Below the pieces are notes generated by a model that did not search any database, was not told where the DNA came from, and was given only the letters and a program-made list of their open reading frames with translations. This document shows, in pieces, positions 1-7,110 of a DNA stretch of 20,762 nt. The DNA comes from Lachnospiraceae bacterium UBA7225 (GTDB lineage: Bacteria > Bacillota > Clostridia > Lachnospirales > Lachnospiraceae), in the NCBI GenBank assembly GCA_002473385.1, contig DKTR01000047.1, forward strand, positions 3,215 through 23,976. Reading direction: 5' to 3'. The position numbers and the translations under genes were made by a program. Positions within the stretch are counted from its first letter, which is position 1; every line of letters starts with the position of its first letter.

Positions 1-1
1 G

Positions 2-382
2 ATGGCGCTGGATGTAGGAAAGATCTTTTACGGAGATAAAAACGTCATTGCGTACAGCACGCTCGGCATCGGCCGTCTGATTTATCAGCTTCCGCTTCCG
101 CTGTGTGAGATGTTTATGAATGAGGTATTTGGCGGACAGCAGCTTCCGGATTCGCTTGATGAGGAAACGCTGACGACGATTAACAAGTTCTTTGAGAACA
201 GTCTGAATGTTTCAGAGACCTCCAGACAGCTTTATATACACCGCAATACACTGGTATACCGTCTGGAAAAGCTGCAGAAGAGTACCGGGCTGGATGTACG
301 TGTGTTTGAGGACGCACTGACCTTCCGCATTGCGCTTATGGTATCAAATTACATGAAGTACATGGAGCGGGAAGAATATTAA
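2..382 (+). CDS. PucR/CdaR-type transcriptional regulator, C-terminal part (5' end outside window)
   Basis: The visible 126 residues are the end of a longer protein whose reading frame is open at the window edge, so the Met at base 2 is probably internal. Residues about 1-30 look like the tail of the degenerate GGDEF-like domain of this family (IAYSTLGIGRLIYQLP). Residues about 50-115 are the PucR C-terminal helix-turn-helix: a leading helix (LTTINKFFENSLNVSETSRQL) followed by the recognition segment YIHRNTLVYRLEKLQ, a strong family signature. Members are DNA-binding regulators of purine, sugar-acid or amino-acid catabolism. The gene lies 84 bp upstream of the aconitase-like gene on the same strand, with no obvious terminator between, so it may regulate or be cotranscribed with it. 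The effector is unknown. Confidence 0.88.
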   Translation: MALDVGKIFYGDKNVIAYSTLGIGRLIYQLPLPLCEMFMNEVFGGQQLPDSLDEETLTTINKFFENSLNVSETSRQLYIHRNTLVYRLEKLQKSTGLDVRVFEDALTFRIALMVSNYMKYMEREEY

Positions 383-466
383 AGCTGCAGGCAGAGACAC
401 CGCGTGCGGCACGGGTGGCCTGACGGCAGATAAAAGCGGTAAAAAAGCAAAAAACGGAGGAAAGTT

Positions 467-2752
467 ATGATAAAATTATATGATGGCGGCGTCTATCTGG
501 TGAACGGCTCTGAGATTATCGAAGATGGCACGGAGGCGCAGGCGATGCTTGTGCAGCGCACCGGCAGCACGGTTTCTAAGGAAGAGGCTGCGAAGGAGAC
601 GATTGCCTATGGCATTTTGGAGAGCCACAATGTTTCCGGAAATATGGAGAAGCTGCAGATTAAATTTGACAAGCTGACCTCCCACGACATCACGTTTGTG
701 GGAATTATTCAGACGGCGCGTGCATCGGGGCTGGAGAAGTTTCCGATTCCGTATGTGCTGACAAACTGCCACAACAGCCTCTGTGCGGTTGGCGGTACGA
801 TCAATGAGGATGATCATGTATTTGGTCTTACCTGTGCAAAAAAGTACGGCGGTATTTATGTTCCGCCTCATCAGGCGGTTATCCACCAGTTTGCCCGCGA
901 GATGCTGGCAGGAGGCGGCAGAATGATCCTTGGCTCCGATTCCCATACCCGTTATGGAGCTCTCGGCACAATGGCTATGGGCGAGGGGGGACCGGAGCTG
1001 GTGAAGCAGCTTCTTTGCAAGACCTACGATATTAACATGCCAAAGGTAGTCGGCGTGTATCTGACCGGAAAGCCGATTGCAGGCGTAGGACCGCAGGATG
1101 TTGCACTGGCGATTATCGGAGCGGTGTTTGCCAATGGTTATGTAAACAATAAGGTGATGGAATTTGTAGGTCCGGGCGTGGCGGGCTTAAGCGCAGATTT
1201 CCGCATCGGGATTGATGTAATGACGACGGAGACGACCTGCCTGTCCTCTATCTGGCAGACGGATGATGAGATTAAGGAATTTTATGAGATTCATGAGCGT
1301 CCGGAGGATTATAAGGAGCTGCATCCGGGGAAAGTGGCATATTATGATGGCATGATTTATGTGGATCTCTCCGAAATCCGCCCGATGATCGCAATGCCGT
1401 TCCATCCGAGCAACACATATACCATCGAAGAGCTGAATGCAAATCTGGATGATATTCTGGCGGATGTAGAAAAGCGCGCGCTGGTAAGCCTGGACGGTGC
1501 GGTTGATTTTAGCCTGCGCGATAAGGTGCGTGACGGCAGACTGTATGTGGAACAGGGGATCATTGCGGGCTGCGCAGGCGGCGGATTTGAGAATATCTGT
1601 GCGGCAGCCGATATTCTGAAGGGGGCTTCCATCGGAGCGGATGAGTTTACACTGAGTATTTATCCGGCAAGTACGCCGATTTATATGGAACTGGCAAAGA
1701 ATGGCAGACTGGCAGATCTGATGGCGACCGGCGCGATTGTAAAGACTGCCTTCTGCGGACCATGCTTTGGTGCGGGTGATACACCGGCAAATAATGCGTT
1801 CAGTATTCGTCATTCTACGAGAAACTTCCCGAACCGCGAGGGCAGCAAGCTGCAGAGCGGACAGATTTCCTCTGTAGCGCTGATGGATGCACGCTCGATT
1901 GCCGCAACAGCGGCAAATAAGGGCTATCTGACCGCGGCTACCGATGTGGATGCACACTTTACGAATCCAAAGTATTTCTTTGACAGCACGATTTACAAGA
2001 ACCGCGTTTTTGACAGCAAGGGTGTGGCAGATCCTTCTGTGGAAATTAAGTTTGGTCCGAATATCAAGGACTGGCCGGCAATGCCGGAGCTTACGCAGAA
2101 TCTGATGCTGAAGGTGGTTTCGGAGATTCATGATCCGGTAACGACGACAGATGAACTGATTCCGTCCGGAGAGACATCCTCCTACCGTTCCAACCCGCTT
2201 GGTCTGGCGGAGTTTACGCTTTCCAGAAAAGATCCGGCATATGTGGGACGTGCGAAGGAGATTCAGAAGGTGGAAAAGGCCCGCGAGGCAGGAGAGTGCA
2301 TCGGGGAAGCCTTTCCGGAAATCTGTAAGGTGATGCAGACAGTAAAAGAGACCTTCCCGGATGTCTGCAAAAAGAACACCGGCTTTGGCAGTACGATTTT
2401 TGCTGTAAAACCGGGTGACGGTTCTGCGCGCGAGCAGGCGGCTTCCTGCCAGAAGGTGCTCGGCGGCTGGGCGAATATCGCTAACAGCTATGCGACCAAG
2501 CGCTACCGCTCTAACCTGATCAACTGGGGCATGCTGCCTTTCCTCATCGATGAGGGAGAACTTCCGTTCAGAAATGGAGATTACCTCTTTGTTCCGGGTA
2601 TCCGCGAGGCGGTGGAAAATAAGGAGACAGAAGTAAAAGCCTTCGTGGTTGGTGATAACTTGAAGGAATTTACCTTAAAGCTTGGTGAGATGACCGACGA
2701 TGAGCGCACCATCATTCTGGATGGATGTCTGATCAATTATTACAGACGCTGA
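467..2752 (+). CDS. Aconitase-superfamily hydratase (YbhJ-like), substrate unknown
   Basis: 761 residues, a complete aconitase-fold dehydratase. Ligands for a 4Fe-4S cluster are visible: Cys369 (AGCAGGGFENI) and Cys430/Cys433 (FCGPCFGAGDTPANN). The upstream signature GSDSHTRYGALG is at 156-167, TRNFPNREGS at 451-460, and the swivel-domain substrate-binding motif DGSAREQAA at 651-659. Length and domain order match the E. coli YbhJ type of aconitase-family protein more than housekeeping aconitase (about 900 residues) or LeuC. It should catalyse reversible hydration/dehydration of a hydroxy-acid in the cytoplasm, but the sequence does not reveal which. GGAGG about 8 bases before the ATG supports the start. 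Codon use is GC-richer than the sugar locus that follows. A terminator closes the unit after the stop. Confidence 0.87.
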   Translation: MIKLYDGGVYLVNGSEIIEDGTEAQAMLVQRTGSTVSKEEAAKETIAYGILESHNVSGNMEKLQIKFDKLTSHDITFVGIIQTARASGLEKFPIPYVLTNCHNSLCAVGGTINEDDHVFGLTCAKKYGGIYVPPHQAVIHQFAREMLAGGGRMILGSDSHTRYGALGTMAMGEGGPELVKQLLCKTYDINMPKVVGVYLTGKPIAGVGPQDVALAIIGAVFANGYVNNKVMEFVGPGVAGLSADFRIGIDVMTTETTCLSSIWQTDDEIKEFYEIHERPEDYKELHPGKVAYYDGMIYVDLSEIRPMIAMPFHPSNTYTIEELNANLDDILADVEKRALVSLDGAVDFSLRDKVRDGRLYVEQGIIAGCAGGGFENICAAADILKGASIGADEFTLSIYPASTPIYMELAKNGRLADLMATGAIVKTAFCGPCFGAGDTPANNAFSIRHSTRNFPNREGSKLQSGQISSVALMDARSIAATAANKGYLTAATDVDAHFTNPKYFFDSTIYKNRVFDSKGVADPSVEIKFGPNIKDWPAMPELTQNLMLKVVSEIHDPVTTTDELIPSGETSSYRSNPLGLAEFTLSRKDPAYVGRAKEIQKVEKAREAGECIGEAFPEICKVMQTVKETFPDVCKKNTGFGSTIFAVKPGDGSAREQAASCQKVLGGWANIANSYATKRYRSNLINWGMLPFLIDEGELPFRNGDYLFVPGIREAVENKETEVKAFVVGDNLKEFTLKLGEMTDDERTIILDGCLINYYRR

Positions 2753-2795
2753 TGAGGCGCAGGCGTAATATAAAATAGAATAGTCAGAAATCAGG

Positions 2796-2836
2796 AACCT
2801 CCCGCGGAAGGCAAAAGCCGGATGCAGGAGGTTTTT
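2796..2836 (+). terminator. Rho-independent terminator of the aconitase-like gene
   Basis: Inverted repeat AACCTCC (2796-2802) and GGAGGTT (2827-2833), with an inner GGC/GCC pair, running into TTTTT at 2832-2836. It lies 44 bases after the aconitase-like stop. The last codons of the convergent LacI gene begin only four bases further on. On the minus strand the hairpin has no good U-tract, so it serves mainly the plus-strand gene. Confidence 0.75.
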
Positions 2837-2839
2837 CCT

Positions 2840-3874
2840 TCAAAGAAGAACACTTTCCCTGGAAATAAACGTAGTCATGTATTGCGAATAGACAAAGGGT
2901 GTATCCGGATTATTGATTCTGTTTATGATACAGTTTGCAGCAGCAATTCCCAATTGTTCTTTTGGAGTGCTGATGGTAGTCAGAGGCGGAAAAGTATGCT
3001 CTGATTCAGCAATATTATCAAAACCGATAATAGAAAAATCTTTTGGAATAACATATCCAAGGAATTGGGCTGCATGCATAAGCTGTATAGCAGTCCAGTC
3101 ATTTCCGCAGACAAAAATATCAGGGAGATGCTTCATTTTCCTGAATCGTTTAACAAGATAGTTGCTGTTCATGAATTGCTGATCCGTTTCTGTTAAAAAA
3201 GAACACTCCAGATCTAACTCCAGATTATTTTCTTTCAAAACCTCACAAAGTGCATCATAGCGTTCCTGAAAGCCGCTTCCGACGTTGGAGGAATAGAGAT
3301 CTCCTGCAAACGAAAAACGTTGGAAGCCTTTTTGAATAAGTTGACCGGTAAGATGCCGGATGTGATATTTGTTTTCCATAGTAACAATATCAAGTTTTCC
3401 GAACAGGGATTGATATTCCCGGGGCATGTCGACAGTGACTGTAGGAAGACCGAGCTTCAAAATGGCTTCGCATACATGCAAATCACAGATTTCTACCAGG
3501 ATTATACCTTTAATAGATGGATTGTGGACGTTGGCGGGAAGATTTAAGGTTCTCATGTCACTATCATCCATAATACCTATCGTTAAAGAATAATTGTATT
3601 GACAAAGAACGGATTCAATACCCTTCATAACATTAATCCAGAAAACGGAATAATTGACAGAAGCTCTTGTAAGGAGAAGGATAGAATCAGCAGCACCGGA
3701 AACAGAGGCTGCTGTATCTTTGGACAGTGCTGACCGGTAATTCAGTTCACGGGCTTTATCAAGAACAAGCTTTCTGGTTTTTTCAGATACACCGTCTTTT
3801 TTACTTAAAACCTTGGCCACGGTATTGCGGGAAAGATTTAATTCATCAGCAATAGATTTAATTGTACATTTCAT
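2840..3874 (-). CDS. LacI-family transcriptional repressor of the GH172/GH32 locus
   Basis: 344 residues. The N-terminal LacI helix-turn-helix covers residues about 3-50: TIKSIADELNLSRNTVAKVL, then the hinge-side GVSEKTRKLVLDKARELNY. The rest is a periplasmic-binding-protein-like effector domain, with GLPTVTVD, DIFVCGNDWTAIQLM, IIGFDNIAESEHTFPPLTTI and a closing FISRESVLL. It is divergent from the glycosidase/transporter operon and separated from it by about 360 bp of regulatory sequence, the standard arrangement for a local sugar-responsive repressor. A LacI-type near-palindrome lies just downstream of the operon's predicted -10 box. The inducer is presumably a fructose-containing sugar, by context only. 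Its TGA stop abuts the upstream terminator, so this marks the left edge of the sugar locus. Confidence 0.92.
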   Translation of the reverse strand: MKCTIKSIADELNLSRNTVAKVLSKKDGVSEKTRKLVLDKARELNYRSALSKDTAASVSGAADSILLLTRASVNYSVFWINVMKGIESVLCQYNYSLTIGIMDDSDMRTLNLPANVHNPSIKGIILVEICDLHVCEAILKLGLPTVTVDMPREYQSLFGKLDIVTMENKYHIRHLTGQLIQKGFQRFSFAGDLYSSNVGSGFQERYDALCEVLKENNLELDLECSFLTETDQQFMNSNYLVKRFRKMKHLPDIFVCGNDWTAIQLMHAAQFLGYVIPKDFSIIGFDNIAESEHTFPPLTTISTPKEQLGIAAANCIINRINNPDTPFVYSQYMTTFISRESVLL

Positions 3875-3905
3875 GTTAATATGTCCCCCATGATTTCTTA
3901 ATGCT

Positions 3906-3933
3906 ATTATATGATGATGTTGGGGGCTGTTGA
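3906..3933 (-). promoter_or_regulatory. Predicted promoter of the LacI gene
   Basis: Minus-strand -10 box TATAAT (complement of 3906-3911) and a weak -35 TCAACA (complement of 3928-3933), with a 16-bp spacer. The start codon is about 30 bases beyond the -10. The promoter lies inside the 12-bp inverted repeat at 3914-3945, suggesting autoregulation. The -10 is perfect; the -35 matches only four of six. Confidence 0.5.
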
Positions 3934-3945
3934 CCCCAACATCAT
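3914..3945. repeat. Perfect 12-bp inverted repeat over the LacI promoter
   Basis: ATGATGTTGGGG (3914-3925) and CCCCAACATCAT (3934-3945) are exact reverse complements separated by 8 bases. No T-tract follows on either strand, so it does not look like a terminator. It overlaps the predicted LacI promoter and may be an operator or a 5' RNA hairpin. It does not resemble the candidate LacI operator at 4152-4167, so if it is a protein site it may bind something else. Confidence 0.6.
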
Positions 3946-4114
3946 TATATCTGAAAAGAAGCTAAATGTAAATTGCAAAGTGTGCAAAAATGAAAAAATG
4001 TGCATTTAAAGGAGAACAAAAAGGCAAAATGCACACATTATTGTATAAATAGTATAAAGTGGATAAAAATAAAATGTATAAAACAGAGAAAGCATATTAA
4101 ATGCACAAAAAATG

Positions 4115-4143
4115 TTGACAAACAAGCGAAAAAAGGGTAACAT
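4115..4143 (+). promoter_or_regulatory. Predicted promoter of the GH32-like/ABC/GH172 operon
   Basis: Perfect -35 TTGACA at 4115-4120, 17-bp spacer, -10 TAACAT at 4138-4143 (four of six). Transcription would start near 4150, giving a leader of about 85 bases. A TGCACA motif lies just upstream of the -35 and a LacI-type operator just downstream of the -10. Confidence 0.6.
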
Positions 4144-4151
4144 ACATGTAA

Positions 4152-4167
4152 CAATAAACGTTTGTTG
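4152..4167. promoter_or_regulatory. Candidate LacI-family operator
   Basis: CAATAAACGTTTGTTG is a near-palindrome centred on CG, matching at seven of eight half-site positions. The central CG and 16-bp size are typical of LacI-family operators. Its position, directly after the predicted -10 and over the expected start site, fits repression by blocking RNA polymerase. The LacI gene encoded next door is the likely binder. Confidence 0.6.
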
Positions 4168-4234
4168 GACGGAAACTGAGTGTGCAAAGTGTGCACTGTT
4201 AAAAAAATGCACAGAAATGAGGCGCGAATAGAAA

Positions 4235-5674
4235 ATGGGAAAGATTTTTTACAAGCCGGAAAATGCATGGGTGGGAGATCTGATACCTTACTATGAAAAT
4301 GGTATATATTATGCATTTTATCTTCACGATCCACGCTGCAGAAAAGATGAATTTGCAGAAGATACCACATGGCACCTTGTAACAACAAAGGATTTTGTGA
4401 AGCTTGATTACCAGGGGGAAGCAATTCATCCTGGCGGAAAAGACCAGCCTGACAAAAATGCATATACAGGATCTGTAATACGTGACCAGGACGGCACATG
4501 CTATGCATTTTTTACAGCATATAACGAAGACATTAAATATGCCGGTAAAAGTGTTCAGACTGTTATGCGGGCTGTTGGAAAGGATCCGCTTCATCTGGAA
4601 ACAGATCGGGATTTCCTTTTCAAAGCAGATGATGAGATTTATGAATCTTTCGACTGGAGAGACCCATATGTGTTTTTTCATGAGAAAGAACAGTGCTGGT
4701 GGATGCTGCTGGCTGCGAGACGAAAAAATGCGGGGGAGCTGCGCGGAGGATGCATTGCTTTGTGCAAGTCCGCGGATTTAAAGAACTGGTCATATGAACA
4801 GCCGTTTTTTGAGCCGCATATGTATGTTACAATGGAATGCCCTGAAGTTTTTCAAATGGGAGATTACTGGTATCTGGTTTTTTCTACATTCAATGACCGG
4901 TTTGTAACACATTACAGAATTGCAGATTGTCCGGAAGGACCGTGGAGAATACCGGCTGATGATGTATTTGATACCCGTGCAAATTATGCAATAAAGACCG
5001 TTTCAGACGGAAAGAAACGATTTGCGTGCGGGTGGGTTGCAAGTAAAAGAGAAAATCGGGATTTTGGAGCCTGGGAGTGGGGAGGAACAATGATTTTCCA
5101 CGAAGTAGTACAAAATCCGGTGGATGGAACTCTGCAGATGAAAGAAATTGATGCGTATGGGACTTTCTACAGTCAGCAGATGAAAAAGGAGTTTCCAGCT
5201 CTCTGGAATTGCAGAATGCAAAAAGAAGAATCCGTCCTGGAAACAGATATGCTGGGAGCTGCTTTATATGAAATCCCGCAGGATGCGTTTTCGATTGATA
5301 TGGAATTTGAAATTTTAAAAGCGCATGAATTTGGAATTGCCCTGCATGTATCTGATGGGCTGGAAACAGGATATTTCCTGAAAATGAATGAAAAAACAGG
5401 ACAAATGGCATGGGATCAATGGCCGAGAAGTGTGCCTGGAAAATACCAGTGGCAGATAAAGGGAGATATTCCTTATCAGATTGAGACAAGCCGGAGACTT
5501 CCTGAAGGACCTGTATATCACGTACAAATTTTACGTGAAGATGATATTTGTGTCGTTTATGTAAATGACGAAGTGGCTTTATCTACCAGAATGTATGATC
5601 ATAAAGGAGGAAAAGCCGGATTATATCTTGTACAGGGAGCGGCGAAGCTTACAAAATTTGAAATTTATTATTAA
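4235..5674 (+). CDS. Divergent GH32-like glycosidase, first gene of the operon
   Basis: 479 residues with the GH32 two-part layout: an N-terminal five-bladed propeller and a C-terminal beta-sandwich (about 310-479). The three acidic positions of the clan appear retained: Asp15 in AWVGDLIPYY, in place of the canonical WMNDPNG nucleophile motif; Arg142-Asp143-Pro144 in WRDPYVFF; and Glu201 in MECPEVF. It should therefore be an active retaining fructofuranosidase-like enzyme, but the altered first motif implies a different sugar or linkage from the canonical GH32 at the end of this operon. No signal peptide is seen, so it is cytoplasmic. The ribosome site is weak (GAGG about 12 bases before ATG). 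The substrate-binding-protein gene starts 21 bases after its stop. Family call firm at clan level; activity unknown. Confidence 0.78.
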   Translation: MGKIFYKPENAWVGDLIPYYENGIYYAFYLHDPRCRKDEFAEDTTWHLVTTKDFVKLDYQGEAIHPGGKDQPDKNAYTGSVIRDQDGTCYAFFTAYNEDIKYAGKSVQTVMRAVGKDPLHLETDRDFLFKADDEIYESFDWRDPYVFFHEKEQCWWMLLAARRKNAGELRGGCIALCKSADLKNWSYEQPFFEPHMYVTMECPEVFQMGDYWYLVFSTFNDRFVTHYRIADCPEGPWRIPADDVFDTRANYAIKTVSDGKKRFACGWVASKRENRDFGAWEWGGTMIFHEVVQNPVDGTLQMKEIDAYGTFYSQQMKKEFPALWNCRMQKEESVLETDMLGAALYEIPQDAFSIDMEFEILKAHEFGIALHVSDGLETGYFLKMNEKTGQMAWDQWPRSVPGKYQWQIKGDIPYQIETSRRLPEGPVYHVQILREDDICVVYVNDEVALSTRMYDHKGGKAGLYLVQGAAKLTKFEIYY

Positions 5675-5695
5675 AAAAGAAAAGGAGAGGGAACA

Positions 5696-6979
5696 ATGAA
5701 GAAGAATATGATGAAAGCTTTTTTAACAACAGCTGTAATGGGTACTGTTATGGCAGCGGGCAGTATGATGGCAATGGCAGAAGAACCTGTCACCGTAACA
5801 TGGTTCGCATCCAGACCTGTAGACGGCGCTATTGATCTGGCAATTCGCCAGATTGCTCAGCAGTATAGTGAAGAGCATGGTGGAAACTGGCAGTTTGAGG
5901 TTATCACAGAAGCAGACAGACCGTCTTATTTACAGAAGCTGCAGACTTTAATTTCGGGCGGAAATATGCCGGATATTATTGATATTGATGCAACACCGTA
6001 CTGCCAGGAGCTGGTGGATGCAGGTATGCTGGTAGATGTAAAAGAGTATTTAAATCAAGAGGGTCTGTATGATAAATTTGAGCCGACAGCTCTTGCTTAT
6101 CAGGAATTTACGAATGGAACCATGTATACACTGCCGCTGGAATATCATGTGGAAATGATCTGGTACAATAAAGAAATCTTTGCAGAAAATGGCCTGGAAG
6201 TACCAAAAACAATGGATGAATGGTTAGATGTATGTGAAAAACTTTCTGAGGCCGGAATTACACCGATTTCTGTAGATGGTGCAGACAGATGGCCGGTAAT
6301 TCGTTATCTGGCAATGATGCCGTTCCGCGAAACAGGAAATGATTATATTATCAGTCTGAGTGAAGGAAATGCGTCTATGGGAGACCAGGCCGGAAGAAAC
6401 GGAATTGAATTTTTCCAGAAGATCGGTCAGTATTTCCAGGAAGGATTTGCGGCAACAGACTATGCGACAGCGCAGGCAATGTTCCTGGATGGGCAGTCAG
6501 CGATGTATTATATTGGCGACTGGGAAATTGCGGCTATGCAGGAAGCTTACAAGAATGGAACAATTGATTATTTCTATATGCCGGCAGTAGACGGAGCCCT
6601 TACAGGAGCCAACGAATTCTGTGTAAATTCTGGTATTGGCATGGCATTTAATGCAGAAACGTTTGACGAAAAAACAAAAGATTTTGTGAAATACGTTATT
6701 GAGAACTATGGAAAAATCTATGCAGGCATGGATCAGATGACCCCGATTAAGTCGGAGCTTCCGGAAGATCATGAATTTTCCGATTTATACTTAAGAGTAC
6801 GTGAGGATATGGGAAGCATTGGAGAACATTTCCTGAAACCGTGGGATTGCTACCTGGATTCCAATACATGTACAGTGGTAAATGATAATGCACTGCTTCT
6901 TGCGACAGGAGATATTGATGCGGATACCTTTATCAGTCTTGTTGACACTGCATTGGAAGAGTATAAATCCGGATTTTAA
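5696..6979 (+). CDS. Sugar ABC transporter substrate-binding protein, without lipobox
   Basis: 427 residues of the family 1 (MalE-like, CUT1) extracellular solute-binding type, with the typical segments LQTLISGGNMPDIIDI and IWYNKEIFAENGLEVPKTMDEWLDVCEKL. It captures the sugar outside the membrane and hands it to the two permeases encoded downstream. Residues 1-28 form a signal peptide (MKKNMMK, hydrophobic core, AMA at 26-28, then EE). There is no Cys before residue 103, so the lipoprotein anchor usual for Gram-positive binding proteins is missing; processing would be by signal peptidase I. AAAGGAGAGG before the ATG supports the start. A strong hairpin follows the gene, as often seen after binding-protein genes that are expressed above their permeases. 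Confidence 0.93.
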   Translation: MKKNMMKAFLTTAVMGTVMAAGSMMAMAEEPVTVTWFASRPVDGAIDLAIRQIAQQYSEEHGGNWQFEVITEADRPSYLQKLQTLISGGNMPDIIDIDATPYCQELVDAGMLVDVKEYLNQEGLYDKFEPTALAYQEFTNGTMYTLPLEYHVEMIWYNKEIFAENGLEVPKTMDEWLDVCEKLSEAGITPISVDGADRWPVIRYLAMMPFRETGNDYIISLSEGNASMGDQAGRNGIEFFQKIGQYFQEGFAATDYATAQAMFLDGQSAMYYIGDWEIAAMQEAYKNGTIDYFYMPAVDGALTGANEFCVNSGIGMAFNAETFDEKTKDFVKYVIENYGKIYAGMDQMTPIKSELPEDHEFSDLYLRVREDMGSIGEHFLKPWDCYLDSNTCTVVNDNALLLATGDIDADTFISLVDTALEEYKSGF

Positions 6980-7000
6980 CTTAACAACATCTTTATCATG

Positions 7001-7029
7001 ATAACCGCCGCTGGTATGGCGGCGGTTAT
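7001..7029 (+). terminator. Intercistronic hairpin after the binding-protein gene
   Basis: Perfect 11-bp stem ATAACCGCCGC (7001-7011) and GCGGCGGTTAT (7019-7029), 7-base loop, followed by only TT. The weak U-tract suggests partial termination or mRNA stabilisation rather than full stop, giving more binding protein than permease. A TGCACA motif (7031-7036) directly follows. A second, weaker hairpin (GTTCGG/CTGAAC, with a G-U pair) lies at about 7060-7076, before the permease start. Confidence 0.7.
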
Positions 7030-7110
7030 TTGCACAAAAATGAGAGCAGAAAGGGTAACGGTTCGGCTTGTCTGAACGGTTGCCGGAAAAGTGCAGACAG
7101 GAGCATATAA

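Larger units (their letters stand above)
3981..4213. repeat. Cluster of seven TGTGCA/TGCACA motifs in the operon control region
   Basis: TGTGCA occurs at 3981, 3999, 4181 and 4190, and its complement TGCACA at 4030, 4102 and 4208, mostly within A-rich flanks. One more copy is at 7031-7036, in the only other sizeable spacer of the operon. TGTGCATTT (from 3999) and AAATGCACA (ending at 4035) also form a 9-bp inverted repeat. The copies surround the predicted promoter at 4115-4143. Apart from these motifs, the promoter and the LacI-type operator, I see no gene in the 360-bp stretch 3875-4234. The function is inferred as a multi-site regulatory array; no known factor can be named. Confidence 0.55.

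Noticed and set aside
1187..2131. Long open frame (314 codons) on the minus strand inside the hydratase gene
   Set aside because: It is antisense to a gene with clear catalytic motifs, shows no family resemblance and has a Cys/His/Arg-rich composition typical of a reverse-frame shadow.
4152..4167. Catabolite-repression (cre) site
   Set aside because: The site matches the usual cre consensus only partly (about 9 of 14); its symmetry and position fit the local LacI protein better.
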